Shown piece by piece: positions 36,796 through 50,393 of a stretch of DNA of 64,000 bases; positions within the stretch are counted from its first letter, which is position 1; every line of letters starts with the position of its first letter. Under the pieces are notes generated by a model, which was not told where the DNA came from, searched no databases, and saw only the letters and a list, made by a program, of their open reading frames with translations. The translations under genes and the position numbers were made by a program. This DNA is from Loxodes magnus (taxonomy: Eukaryota > Ciliophora > Karyorelictea > Loxodida > Loxodidae). The stretch covers positions 310,001-374,000 of the forward strand of contig CAMPDV010000042.1 of NCBI GenBank assembly GCA_946699065.1, given 5' to 3'.

Positions 36796-39700
36796 TCAAA
36801 TCAATTCTTTTTTAAATTTTGCGTTTTAGTTTAATTGTGCTAATCTTAGTCCTCTAACTCCAAAATTTAGATTCTTCAATTATTTCGGAGTTTAAATAGA
36901 CATTATAAATATCTATCTAGTCACTGAACTTTACTTTTTTAACAGACCCAAATGAGTTCATAGTTGTCTAATTAAAGCTTAGAGTATTATAGGATTAGTC
37001 TGCTGACGTCTTTTGAATTTGGTTCTAATTGCTTTAGCTACTTTACTAAGATTTCCTTTTGAATAGTTTTAATTTTAAAGTCTAACAAGAGATTAATAAT
37101 AATCTTTAGCTCTTTTGATTTCTTATTCTAAATCTTCTTCGTTTAACTGCTCATTTTCCAGTAGCTCCTTATTATTAAAATAACTACTATTCACTCTTCT
37201 CCTTTAAAATACTACCTCAGCTTATTTCTGTGAGTTTTAAAAAGGATCTAAATGCTGATTATCTTTACATGTACTAACTTAAAATTTTTTGTGCTATATC
37301 TATATATGAGCAGGTTCTTCTTGATTTTATTCCTTTTTTTTAATAATGCTAGATTACCTTTTTCATCCTTCCTATTGCTTATAGCTTTACTAAATTTAAG
37401 TTTCCTAATTTTCAGAATTTTTGTTCATTTCCGTTAAGAGTAGAGTTTCTTAATCATTCTTGAAGTATTTAGTTTCTTGTTCTAGCTTCTTAAGAATACT
37501 TTTAGCAATTTTTACTTAAGAAACTTGCTATCCTAAGGGAAATTTAGCTGCTTATAGGTAAATGTCTTCAAACCTTGAATTGCATACTTATTTTATTTAG
37601 ACTTCTTACAATAGTATCCGATTCTAAAGTGTGATAAGCTCTTCCAAAGAGTTGCTCTTTTGAAGCCTTTTTTTACATTTGGTACTTAACCTTACACTTT
37701 ACCCCTTATTCTAGTCCTTGTTTCTATACTCAATTTTCAAAGCTTTGTTTCTTTTAACCTCCCAATACTCTACTATTTCTTGAAGCCTAAGAGGTTATTT
37801 TTTAATACAGAACAATTTGATGTAGTATTGGTAAAAGCTAAATGATTTCCTTTAGATATTAAAGCCAATTTAGTAAACAACTTTATTGAATCAAAAGAAA
37901 ATGAAATTAAGGTTGATAAGGAAGATAGCCAAATAGAGGAAAGTTTCAATATAAGCGTTAAGACTTTCAATGATAAGAAGCATTGAGCAGCACATTATAG
38001 AGATTTAGCTAAAGAAAGATTTACTCTCTGTTTAATTAAACTCACTTACTATATAAGGCTTTTGCTTCTTTTGCCAATATCAAAGAATAGAAATTGCAAT
38101 AAGAAGGGTGAAAGCTTAGGTTTGTATTTGCATTTGGTTCATGTAAACTATAAAAAATGCTATGAAGATCCTGAAGTAGAATTTAAGAAATTCCCAGTAG
38201 TAAAAATTTTCCTTAAATCCGATAGTTAAAAATCCTACTTTCTGCATAATGGAAGATTAGTCTAAGTTTTTCCTCTTCTTGTATACATAAATCAAAAGAA
38301 CCAAAGGCGCTCCTATTACTCAGATAAGAATACCAGGAACAGCTATAATCAAAGTGATCTAAAAATGATGTTAGCTTCAACATTTTGCATCTAAATACTA
38401 GCTTAAGTATCATTAATCCTCTATTTACTAGCAATTTAGAGATTAGAATAAGACAGAGGTGATATAAGGATGGATGGTAAAAATCCCAACTACTATAAAT
38501 GTAAATAAGTAATTCTTAGCCTTACGCCTGAAGACTAGAAAAGCAATCAATTGGTAAACTCCTGATACTATTATAATAAAAAGAGGGGTAAGGAAAGAAG
38601 TTGCCACTCTGTATTGAAAAAGTATCTCTCCAGTTCTGTTGATAAAACAATCAAAGCTGAGCACATTTATTTAGGAATTCATCAGTTTATTGAAACCAAA
38701 AAATTTGTTGATGAATTGAGGTTGTTAGATTTAGAACAAGCTAATAAAGGAACTAACTTAAATATACTAAGTCATTATCTTTAGCAAGATTCCTATGTTT
38801 CTTGAATTTTTGTTAGCATGAATTGATTTTTAGATCTAAAGAATAATATAAAGCAAGAAAAAAAGTAAGAATATAAAGAAGACTATTACAGAAACCTCTA
38901 AATCTAAGCATTTAGCGCATTTAACTAATCCTACTTTTGCATAGTTCCTATCGCATACAGCGCATAAATTACCTTAATAACCATATTTGCATTCACCTTT
39001 TCATTCAAAGTTTAATTTTTTAACATCACTATAATCTTGTAAGGCATTTAGTGCAGTCTAAGAATGTAAATGAAAGCCATAGCAAGCTCCAGTATTTGGA
39101 CATAAGTAGAATTTATCAGAGTCAAATGAAGATCTTCAATATTTTTATTTAGGAAATATTAAAGCTCCACCATAGCAATTGGCTTCTTCAGGACAATCAT
39201 TACACTAAATATCATTTAATTTAATCGAATACTAGTTATTAGCACATAATTAGCATTCATTTCCATTTATTAAAACTGATCCTATAAAGCATTAAAGCAT
39301 GTGAAACTAGATCGTTCACTCTGTCGTTAAATTAAGATGCAAGTTAGATATTTCACTTCAAATTTTTACTTAAATAATGTTTTAAGGCTACGCTTTTATT
39401 TTTAAATCATCGATATTGTATTTCCCATTTGAGCTTTTTATCCTCATATTACCTGTTAACTCAGCATTGCTAGTAGTTATAGAGATAAATGAATTATCAT
39501 TAGTCAAAACTATCTAGCCATATACATCTATCAAAGCTAATTCAATTTTCTTAACCATATATCCTGGTGCTGCTGATAATTAAGTATCATTTCAGTTTGC
39601 AATATCAGGCTATATTTTCTTAATATATCTACATTTAGACTGTTCTTAAGGTATATCTAGCTTAGTAATGTTAACGATGGTAACTCCAGTACTTGAAATA

Positions 39701-42700
39701 TCAGGACCATAAAATGCTTTATTACCTTAAAAGAGCATACAAAATGTTTAAGGATCTAGATCAATTTAGGAATTTGTATGGAATATCATGAAATCGCTCC
39801 ACCTTCTCCTTAAGTAGATTCAGCAGAATTATTAAAAAACTTAGAGTTCTAAATAACTAAACTTAAGTCAAAATGAGTGTTATAGTATCGTATTGCTCCT
39901 CCTCTTGATTAAGAAGACTAGAAGGATTTTACTTAGTTATTTACAAAGCTTGAGTTTAAAACTATCAAATTTAACTCATAGGCATAAATAGCTCCACCTT
40001 CACTCCATGCTGTACAGTTATTAAAGTACGAATTCCTTATTTATAAAACTCCACTTTCTTTATTAGAATCCGTAATATAAATACATCCTCCCATATAAGC
40101 CTAGCTATCTACAAAAAAGCTATTTACTATTTCTAATTAATCAACTTCCTAAATATACAAAGCTCCTCCTTTCTAGGTTTCTTTTGAAGCTCCAGAAGTA
40201 TAAATAGAGTTATTAATTAGCAGACTAGTCTAGCTAACTTAAATAGAGCTAGTGCTGTAAGATGTGAAATTACATCCTTCAATTATTAAAATTTTAGATG
40301 TTTACATGAATATATCAGCACTTTTAGCTCCTTTATTTCCAGTAAATTGAGACTATATTAAAGTGATTTATGACAAAGTTGTTGCATAAATAGCAGCACC
40401 AAATGAAGCAAAGTTATCAATGAAATGACAATCATAGCATGTTAAATTAGAGTTTGCAAGATAAATGGAACTACCGTATAAGGAATTTCCTTATATGAAT
40501 ATTGTATTGTAAGTATAGCATTAAGAGTCTTATCCTATACTTAAGAAGGAACTTTCATATCCATTTTAAAATTAAAATACCGAATTCTTAATTTCTGCTG
40601 TGCTAAGTATAAGTTGAATACCTACCTCATAATTAGCCTAATTATCATATAGATAAAGTCCATCAATGTATACAGTAGAGTATATAATCTACAGTGTTGA
40701 TCCTTTATTCATATTTGAAAAAATATGCGTGTTTAGTATTTCAGACTTTAATAGTACTAGTGATGCTTATGGATTACCAAGAGCTATAGCGCAGATAGTT
40801 GAGCAATATTCTGCTTAATTATGATGAATCAACGAATTACTAACTCTAAAGTATCCTTCAGTTCCTACAGTAATCGTTCCTTCTTCACCAAAGTTATAAG
40901 CTATTTCACAGTTATCAATATCAAACTAGCCTGTCATTATTACAAAAGCAACACTACCGAGATAAGTGGACTCATTTTCAATTATAGTACTTCCATTAAT
41001 CTTGAGATAGGCATTTTCATTAACATAAAAGCTTCCATAAAATGATTTATTTCTCTTAATAGTGCAATTGTATATGTATACTTAAGAGTCAAACTAACTG
41101 TTAATAACACTAACTGCTTTAGATATATTTTCTATGAATACTGTGTTGAAGATTTGTAAAAGTCCTAGTTATATTTCTATCACATTACCAATGTTATTTG
41201 AGAATAAAGAGGAATTTATTACTGCTACTGAACTTATCTTGAAGCATGAACCTGAAAACAAGTCGTTTTAGATTATGCTTAAACTGCAATTTATACGATT
41301 GAATATTCCAACAGCTCCTTCATATATATAAACAGCTGTGCTTATCTATTCAGAAAATTCTGAATTCTCGCAATAAATTTGGCTGTTTTTTATTTGAAGC
41401 TAATAATTATATCCCTTTCTGAACCTAGAATTTAAAATGGTGACTGCGAAGTTTTGTCTTTTATCATCAATATATCCATCAAAAACACTTAGAGAGTAAC
41501 CAAAATTTCTATAGAAGATGCAATTACTTATAACCAGATAAGAGTCTTTTACTTTAGTGTCTCCTTAGTATAAAATCACATTTTTAAAACCATTTTCAGT
41601 AAATAAGTTTCCTTCCATTATTAAATAGCCACTAAAGGCATTTAAAAAAATAGTCTATAAAGCGTCGCTATTTGCAAAGGTACAGTTTAAAATATATGAA
41701 CTCTCATCTAATTTCATATAATTAAGAAGCTCAAAAGCAGCTGTTTATTACTTAGCCTCGAGACCGATAAACTAAGAATTTGAGATTTTAACAGAAACAG
41801 TTTGGGGATTTTATTCATAACTGAAAATAGTTAATCCTGCAGATCCTTCTTAGCTTAAACTATTCTTTATCTAGTTGTTATCAAAAATAATTTTTTGAAT
41901 ATGAATTGAATTTTGAATGACTAGCTTTATTTAATTTCCTAATCTATTGAAATTATCTTTAATTAAGTTATTCCTTATTTCTATTTAATTTGCACCTATT
42001 TGAAAAATACCTAGCATAGCTTCGTTTTTTAAGATAGTGCTATTAGCCATAGTAAAGCTACTAGTGGAAAGAATATATATGACTATGCTTTGTCCCATAC
42101 TCGCCTGGTTTATATTGTTAATGATTTTAGAGTTTTACATTAGAATACTTTATGCTGTATTAATGGAAATTAACCCTCCATTTTCATCATTTACTTGATT
42201 CTCTTCAAATTGAGTATTAATAATTTCAAAGGAATCAACATTTCACATATTTAATAGGGATCCATAGTTAATCTCATTACCACTAAATGTGGTATTAAAC
42301 ATCTTAAACTAAAGTCTTTGTGATTATTCGTCTGAGTATAATAGTCCTGTAGATATTACATTCTTAGCTAGAGTAAATCCTTAAAGCTTTAGCTTCGTTT
42401 CTAGGTCAGGCAATTATATCTAATGATTAGCAATAAATGATAATAGTCCTTGACTGTAGTTAGAATTTCCTAATAAAGAATGCTTTCTAAAATATTCTCA
42501 TTTGAACTAGGAATTTAAACTAAAACTACAGTTAAGGAAAATAATATGCAAGTAGTTTATAATTTTGAACATAGTAATTGCCTCATTACCTAAGAAATTT
42601 GAGTTCTCCACTCTGATAAAAGCAGAGGAGACTACTTCGAAACCTTCAAGATTATTGTAATGCAATATGCTACTTTAAGTTTGAATGCTTAGTATATTTC

Positions 42701-43880
42701 AAAAGAATTAGCTATTGAGTATTCAAATATTAGGCACGCTGTCATAGGTTCATATAGTCAGTATATTTGCAGTAGTGGCTCCATTATCTTTAAACACCGT
42801 GTTGTTAATTAAGATGTTTATTTCATTCTCAACATCATGATACTACTCTAATTTCTAACCCAGGTTAACTAGTATCAAGCTGAAATATGCAATGTTCTTT
42901 TCAAAAAGACAGCTTTAAAATTCTAGAAAATGGGTATTATAAAACTCCAAGGCTGATAATTATGAATTGTCTCTAAATACTAAATTTTCTTTGAACCAGC
43001 AATTTAAGAATACAATCCTATGGATATTTTCTGCTTTTACTAGCGATCCAAAATTTCATAGATTTATATACTCTAAATTATGCTAGTGATCTGAACTCGA
43101 TCTTTGAAATATGGCATCTTTGAATACTACTTTTTATTAATAGTTCTCATTGGTATTCTGTAGAAAAATTATACTATCAATCACTTCGTTGTCTGAAAAT
43201 ACTGATTTAATAACTGTAAAATTGCACTCCAGACAATATATAAGATTATCAAGTCTTTTACGAAAATTTCTAATTTCTGAGTTGTTAAAAATGAAGTTAC
43301 TTCCACTACCTATTCTAATTATAGGATTAGACTTCTCATTTTAGCATCATAACTAGAAGGGATAGTCTTATATCTATCATGTTTTATTGAATTCATCTGT
43401 AATAGTAGTGGAGTTTTTAGATAGTATAATTGGGCAAAAACTACATTCGAAAGGAGAGTTTACATCCTTGCAAGTCTCACTGTATTGACCTGATTGAAAA
43501 GACATAAAGGTTCCATCCATGATTATATCTCTAAATTCGATATTTCCTTTAATACTAAACTAAAGCTACTAATTAAGTATTTATAAAGTAGCTTTCTGCT
43601 ATTTAGAGCACTTGAAATAACTAGTAGTGATATTTTCCTACTTACAGAACAAAGTTTGAATTATAATGTTACTAGGTATCTATTACAGGCTATTCACTTG
43701 ATGAATTCCATCTGATAAATAGTAATTTAAGGAACCTTATTTTAGGGCCTAAGACAACTAAATAAAAGGTGCTTCAGGAGTTCCATTTGGAAAGTAAGAA
43801 GAGTCAGGTACTATATTACTAATATATATCTAACAGTAGACAGTTAATATAAGGCAAGGTATTAAATAATTAGCCCTCAT
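36796..43880 (-). CDS. Giant surface protein: beta-helix repeats, Cys-rich stalk, multi-pass membrane domain
   Basis: About 2350 residues. The N-terminus MRANYLIPCLILTVYC is a signal peptide. Most of the length (43.8-39.3 kb) is made of right-handed beta-helix repeats of the GGAI/FxNN type, for example GGAIYAYELNLIVLNSSFVN and IQNSKFFNNSAESTQGEGGA. Next is an EGF-like Cys-rich module (CKYGYQGNLCAVCDRNYAKV), then hydrophobic segments between 38.9 and 37.9 kb (VIVFFIFLLFFLLYIILQ, LIIAVPGILIWVIGAPLVLL, FRIFIAFFIVYM, FTLLIAISILWYW), then a 370-residue Gln/Lys-rich cytoplasmic tail ending at TGA 36796-36798. The genomic length is 2 modulo 3, so short introns totalling 2 modulo 3 (for example two of 16 nt) must lie in the beta-helix part; I did not place them. 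Large ciliate surface proteins of this plan are known but functionally obscure; adhesion or sensing is inference. Confidence 0.8.
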
Positions 43881-44864
43881 TTATTCAATTTTAGTTAATC
43901 TTATATAAGAATTAAAATTATTTTATATCATCTAATCTTGTCAAATTACTTCATTATTATGCTCTATATATCCAGATTCATTAAGCTTGCTTATTAGCTT
44001 CAGTTCTAAAGTATAAAGCTGCTATATATGGAAATTCTTGTTTTAGTAAGCATTCTAAATAATTATAACTTGATTCAAGTACTTTCCTACATAAGATTTA
44101 GATTAAATGATTTCTGAATTTAGAAATTCTTAGCATAATGTGAATATGAAAAAACTATCCTATTCATTTTATATTTAAGCAATAGATTATTATCTTTCAA
44201 TTATTTAATTGTTACCTGCAAAGGTACATTAAGGATATTACTTTGGGTATGCTAGAAAATAATATATTATGCTTTTAGCCTCTAAATACTATTTTTAAGT
44301 ATTCAAACTTAAAGTAATTTCATAAAAGTTTACGTAATTCAAATCGGACATTACTTTAGCCTACTGATGGTTTAAGGTAATTATATATAAAATCCTTTAT
44401 AACTAGCTTTACTTTTTAATTAAGTTTTACCTAAACAAGGATTACATTCTCATAGTTATATAATAAAGCTCACTATCATGATATAAAAGTTACTCTCCCT
44501 ATATCTTTTCAACTTATTCTAAGCAATTTTATTTTATTATAATTTCAAAAATTCGCAAAATATGATCAATAAATTTGATTGCTGAAATAGCCAAAAAATT
44601 ATTTTTCTTTCTTTATGCTAAGTTAAAATAAAAAAGCAATGATGAAAATAATAATTATTTGAATCTTAGGATACTCAAACTAGTCATTATCAATATAGAG
44701 TATCTAAATAATATTCTTTTAAAACCAGTTTAAGCTCTAGTGACTATGATTTATTCTATTAATATTTAAATTTATTTTTATGAATTAGATGTAATTTTAA
44801 CTCTTTAGTTTATAAATGATAATTAACGTAACAATAAATTTAGTTAGCTGATATTAGAGTCATT
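43881..44864. other. Intergenic, nothing recognised
   Basis: About 1 kb of AT-rich sequence upstream of the giant surface protein gene. Confidence 0.5.
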
Positions 44865-45659
44865 TCAATCTCTTTCCCATCGACGTCCAGAAATATCCGA
44901 ATATTAGAAAAGAAATCTAGAAGTTTTGAAATTCGATCTTTCATTTTTTATGTTTCTTGGAAGTCTCATTCTCTTGTCAACTGTATAAGGATTTATCCTA
45001 TAAACTTTTCCTACTTCATTACAATATAGCTTTTCTTGTTGCTTTTATATTTTCTGAAGGTATTAACTTTTCTATTGTTGTTATATCTTTCTATTTTTTA
45101 TAGTTTTAATTAAATTTAAGGAACTCGTGAAAGCTTTTGTAAAAACATCCTTGCAATTGCAAAAATAGCATCTCTTCTCTCTTGGCTTTGTCTCTTTACC
45201 TATCGGCTTTTCGATCTGTAACATATCCTTGTTTAGATTTTTAAATTCTTCTATTTTAGAGGCGTTTTTTTCATCTAGTTATTTTATTTATCTTACGTAA
45301 TTTTTATTTAATTTGCTTTTATAGGATAAACTGCCTTAACTTTGCCTTACATTTAAGAAGGAATTGAGGTCTCATTTTTTCGATTTAGGTCTTGATTCTA
45401 TTTCTTCTTGCTTGTTGAAGATATCCATAAATTTCTAATCATCTTTTTTCAGTCTCTTGATTTCTTCCTAGAGATTTAGTTCCACTTTATCTAATTATTT
45501 TAAGCTTATATTCTCCTCTGTGTTGAATGCCTAAACTAACTGCAAGATATTCTTAATCTATTTCCTAGACTTTTATTCAAATTACGGTACCACAATTTTA
45601 CTTCAACCTTATTGCAGACTTTTCCCTTATACTAGAGATCCTATAAACCGCTTGTTCAT
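44865..45659 (-). CDS. Coiled-coil protein with CxxC cluster
   Basis: Unrecognised intact protein of 264 residues, no intron needed. The start is MNKRFIGSLVQGKSLQQGWS. Residues 35-90 form a charged helix (EENISLKQLDKVELNLQEEI, RLKKDDQKFMDIFNKQEEIE), probably a coiled coil. A second helical stretch is followed near residue 180 by KRCYFCNCKDVFTKAF, whose clustered Cys could bind a metal. The C-terminus (GKVYRINPYTVDKRMRLPRN) is basic. TGA is Trp at QQGWSK, SKKWDLN and GRRWERD, and is the stop at 44865-44867. It precedes no obvious partner; the TOG-array gene upstream is on the same strand. Confidence 0.65.
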
Positions 45660-46027
45660 ACTTTTTGGGAGCAAAGAAAGCCTTTATGTGTGCCTTCTTC
45701 CTTATTTTCTATTTTATTTTATCAAAGATTAAGCTTCTGAAATTTGTTCAAACTAATGAAAAATTTAGCTTTGATAACCTAGGAAAAAAAATGGAAAAGA
45801 AGGAGTTACTTATGATAGCGAGCCTTTAAAGTAAAGACATTATTTAAAAACTCTTCCCTTTTAATACTAAATACTTATAAAGAGCTTTAAATGGGAGCAC
45901 TTAAATAAAGCTTTAAAGCAAATTTAGATTAATGATATCTAGACTTTATGCAGAAATATCACTATAGAGATTTAGCAGATAGATAAAAGGAAATTATATT
46001 AATCTGCAGATTTAATTAATAAATACA
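45660..46027. other. Short intergenic gap
   Basis: 368 bp between two same-strand genes; no element recognised. Confidence 0.5.
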
Positions 46028-49000
46028 TCACTCTTTTAAGTTTATTAGATCTAGTACACCCTACACTCTACTTGGGTCAGACACTTCTATTAAAGCTGGA
46101 CCTAGATTTTAATATAAAGAATGGGCTAATTTAATGCTTAAAGCCTTTCCTTCTAGTCTTTTTTCATCCATCAGCTTATAGAGAACTGGTAATATATGCT
46201 TCTCAATGAAAGGCTGCTTTAAATCAGGGAGGATTTCTGAATAGAAGCTTACCACAGACTCGAGTTATTGCGAAATTCTGAATTTTTGGATTCTTTTGGG
46301 TTTATACTATTTAGCATAAGCTCTAAGTCATATCTACTGGAGTGGCAGATGCACTTAGCATTCGAATTGCAGTTTCACTTGCTTAACGAAGTTGAAAATT
46401 AGGAGTTGATACTTATTGAAGAAAAGCCTGCAGAAGTTACCTTAAATAAGGATCTAAATCTTCTTTAGAAAACAAAGGAAGAACTAGACTAAGCTAGTCA
46501 ATTGTGTAGTGTGAAACTTTCAAGTTTGAGTCTTAAATTCCAGTGATCATTGCATTCATTCATATTTGGAACTTAGAGCATTTAGATAAAATCTCATTAT
46601 GCTACCTAGCTAGGGAAAGCAATCACTTTATTGATTCTATTTTCTATTTTCATTCATTATTTTGAAGTTAAGCTGCGTATGCATTTATTTAAAAGAAGTC
46701 AATAGGTTCTATTGGTTTGGTGGGATGTTGCTAATGTTATAATCTAAGCATTTACTGAGGTAACTTTTTTTATTTCCCATTTTCTTCCTTTTGATCCTCT
46801 TTAAATTCACTTTCAAAATTGAAATGATTGCTTCTGCTGGTATTTTTATCTAATTTATTCTTTTGGTTATAAATATCACTAAACGCTCCATACCTTATAT
46901 TCCTAGAATTTTCTATAGCTTTATTTTTAAAATTGATATCATTTTCCTCAATCTCATACTGTCCAATTTTCACTCTTGCTGACTAAATCTCAGTTTTTTG
47001 ATCAAAAGGCTTGAAGTTAGTTTGAACATCTTGCTTTTCCACATCCTTCATCTCATATTAGATTTCTTTTTTTAAAGCTTCCTCTTCAAGGATTTTAAGC
47101 ACACGACTCATTTGGTTTTCAGTCAAATTTCTGGCCAGTAAGTGTTCGAAATCTTTTCTGGAACTTAAAGAACTTAGAAACGTTAGAGCTTTCTTAGCAA
47201 TTTCTCTTACATCTTTATGAGAGTCTTGAACTAAAGTGGTTAAAGTACTAACGATGCGCTCCAGCTGCTTAGACTGATTAATACCTTATAAAGCCATTTT
47301 TTCTACTATTGTGTAAAAGCATCGGGCAATGTTAGCTCTAATCTATCATTACTTAGCTTGTATCATTGGATTTAAAGCTTGCAGTATTCTAAAGTCTGTA
47401 TTATATTTGCACATTGATAGCAGAGCTTCTAGAGCTGCGTCTCTTATAAACTAAGTGGAATCGCAAGACTTCTTCATTAGCTTTTCACAAATAGGATCTA
47501 GCTCAGAATCTAAAGCTTTCTACATAAAAGTTATCAAATCATTTAGAGTAAAAATTGCAAGTTTAGCTAGTTCAGATCTTGGAGTTTCCATAAGTTTTAG
47601 AATTTCTAGAATGACTCCATGAAGAGTAGTTGTAGTTAGCAATTCATAATGATGTAGAGATATCGCTTATATTATATCCAGTGCTTCAGATTAAAGCTTT
47701 CAATCATTTGAGTTGAAATCTTTTAAGGCTTTTTTGAGCTACTAGCCAGGATCAATTAGTTAATTTATCTAAGAAATTTTTTTCTACTATATACTATCAA
47801 ATTAACTAAGGTCTATCTTTTTTTTCTTCTTCCCTTTAGAACTTATCTAGTTCTGATTCTGCCCTATCTTTCTTCTGTTTTTAAGTCTACTGGAAGAAAA
47901 TTATTAGCTCTCAAAATTATTAGCTTAAGACTTTGTTACTTCCTATTGTTCTTAAGATTCTTAAGGGTATTCATTATTCATTTAATCTTCTTAGTTTTAT
48001 ACCTAGTTTGCTTGCTCTTCCTAGTTATCTTAAAGCTCAAAAGAGCTACTATTAGGAGAAAAAATGTTAGGTGATCCTTAATCTGAATTTTACTCTCTTA
48101 GTTGTTTTTTCCTTTTTATGAGTTCTTTAGTCTTTTCTATATCTATTTAATTTTAAACTAGTGCAAGTTCCTCTTAAGCATCTAATTTATACTCATCTTA
48201 TTTAACATTATGCTTAGAGGTTAAATAGTTTTTGTACTCATCAATTTCAAGTGTTTACTATCCCTAGTTTATATCTTAATTAAATTAATTCTCATGAACT
48301 TGTTACTCTTCCTGTATTAGATTTTTCATCTACTCTTTCCTTTTTTCCTTTATTATGATGTTAGGAGTTTACTTTCTTTTTACGAAATCTTCTTCAAACC
48401 CATTAGGATTGGCCTTAGTAGTAAGAGGTTATAAAACATTAGCTAAAAGAGGTTCCTTCTAATCGAACTCTTGACTATCATCCTTCATTTCTTCTTCCTC
48501 TCTTTCCTATTCATACTATATTATTTTTTGAATCTCTTCTTTCTTCTGCTTGTATCCAGGAAATTCAAGTTCGTCTTCTTAGTTCAGATAAGCAGATTCC
48601 TATTCATTTTCTAGCCTTGCTTTAATCTATTCGTAATATACATTTTAGATTGAATCCAAAATTATTTTGGATCCATGTCTCTAAGATATTAAAACCAGCA
48701 ATTCAATAACACAAAATTTTATTTTAGGCTTTGGGTCTGCTAGCATAGGATAAATGTTAGGAAGCAAGGTTGTGAAGTCAAACTGATAATCAGAGTTAGT
48801 AGTAAGGATAACAATGCAGGTTAGTTCTACAACCTCTTTCCTTAGAATTCAGTTTTAACTGGAAAATGAACTCTTCAAGTTAGAGAAGAACACATTAGGC
48901 TTTATAATCTTCACCATTTTCCTTAGCACCTTCTAAACGCTCTATCTTATTTAAACCTTACTATCTCCTAGCTTAGAAATGCATTTAGGTAAAACTGATG

Positions 49001-50042
49001 GGATATTTGCTTTTGTTGAAATACCAGGCAGAGAGACAAACTCAAAAAGGATCTATAGCACTGAGAGAGAGATTCTTGCATTTGTATCTTCTAGAAGTAT
49101 ATCGATGTATTTAAGGAAAGAGGCTGAATAGTTTAAAGCATCTTGCCTTTTACCGTTGTAATCTAGATTAGTAATTATATTTTCTAGCTTGGAAACAGCT
49201 GCTATCTTAGCTTTACCTCCTTACTAAATCTAATCAACCACTTCTTGTTCTAAAAATCCAAATATTAGCCCATTTAGTGCTGGCTTCAGCATGTTAGTAG
49301 CCGAGTTTATATGCGGTGTTATTTAAGCTTGCTGCTTAATCTACTCAATGTCTAAAGTTGGCAAATCAATAGGAATTTGGTTAACGCTGAGACCTACTTC
49401 ATCCTAAAATACTTTCTATTAATTATACGACAATCTTTGATAAACCAGCTCAAATGTGTCAGTTAAAAGAAGCATCTTCTATAACTAGCGTGCAGTTCTC
49501 TTAGCAGTATCTCTAACATGGTGAGAAGAGTCTTTGAACATAATAAGTACCTCTTCGAAAATTTTTTTAGCTTCACTGAGATTACTTAAATAAGTCTAGT
49601 CAAACTAAAGTAAAGCAGGGATGTGTTCCGATGCATGCTATCTTACTTACCATGAATTATGCTACAATCCGTGCATAACCAGTTTCTGAATAACGAGCTA
49701 CGTGTTTCTAGACTTTTGCAGGTAGATTCCTATTATCATAAAAGATTACTTTCTTACGTTATTTTTAGGATGTCCTAATAGCACCACAATAGTAGGTAGC
49801 AGGTTCAAAAATAAAGAATCAAGATCTGGGCCAAGATCAGGTATAATTTCTTGAATAAGAGTCAAAGATTTCAAAGTAACTTCATGCTGGGCATCCTAAA
49901 GACACTATTTAATAGAATTGAAGAACTTCAATGGATTCTAAACTAAAAGAAACCCTCCTGACTTTTTAACTTCCTCTAGCAAATTATCCAGAATTTACAA
50001 CCTTTCTTCTGGTTAGCAAGTTTCTAGTTTTTCAATATCCAT
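46028..50042 (-). CDS. TOG-array protein (TOGARAM/crescerin-like)
   Basis: A 1332-residue protein (1333 codons after removing one 16-nt intron) built of HEAT/TOG repeats that bind tubulin. The first TOG domain lies within residues 1-230, with VLLGHPKNNVRKQSFMIIGI and LQHNSWQVRQHASEHIPALL, matching the TOG intra-HEAT loops. A second helical array follows to about 470, then a disordered Glu/Gln/Lys linker of about 250 residues (to ~720). Further TOG arrays follow at about 750-1000 (CDSTQFIRDAALEALLSMCK, QIRANIARCFYTIVEKMALQ) and about 1110-1330. This arrangement is that of TOGARAM/crescerin, which regulates axonemal microtubule length. TGA serves as Trp at expected helix positions (HNSWQVR, AKQWQIRA). 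The start is at 50042, MDIEKLETCQPEERLQILDN. Confidence 0.85.
46237..46252 (-). other. 16-nt intron in the TOG-array gene
   Basis: GTAAGCTTCTATTCAG in the gene's sense. Splicing joins FAITRVC to EILPDLKQPFIEKHI in frame. Confidence 0.85.
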
Positions 50043-50393
50043 AATTATTTGAAATCCTCAACTTTAGTAATCATATTAACAAACTACCAGTCATCAGCTA
50101 AAACTATTCTAATATAAAACGCTTTATAGCTTTTCATTTAGGTACTAAATTTAGTTTGTTTAACGCTTCAATCAGTTTTAGTTAATGAAGATAGTAGGTA
50201 TTAAAAAGGTACCTATTGAGTAGCTTAGTTGATTAGATAGATTATGCAAAAGATTTGCAAGTATATAAATATTGAAATTATGAAACTATTAAGTTGGCTG
50301 TTGATAAAAGCTAGTAGTAACCTTCTTTACATAAAGGGGAAAGTAAAGATTTATTTAAAGTAATTAAGCCATAGAGTGTAGCGAAAGGTAGAA
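50043..50393. other. Short intergenic gap
   Basis: 351 bp between two same-strand genes; nothing recognised. Confidence 0.5.
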
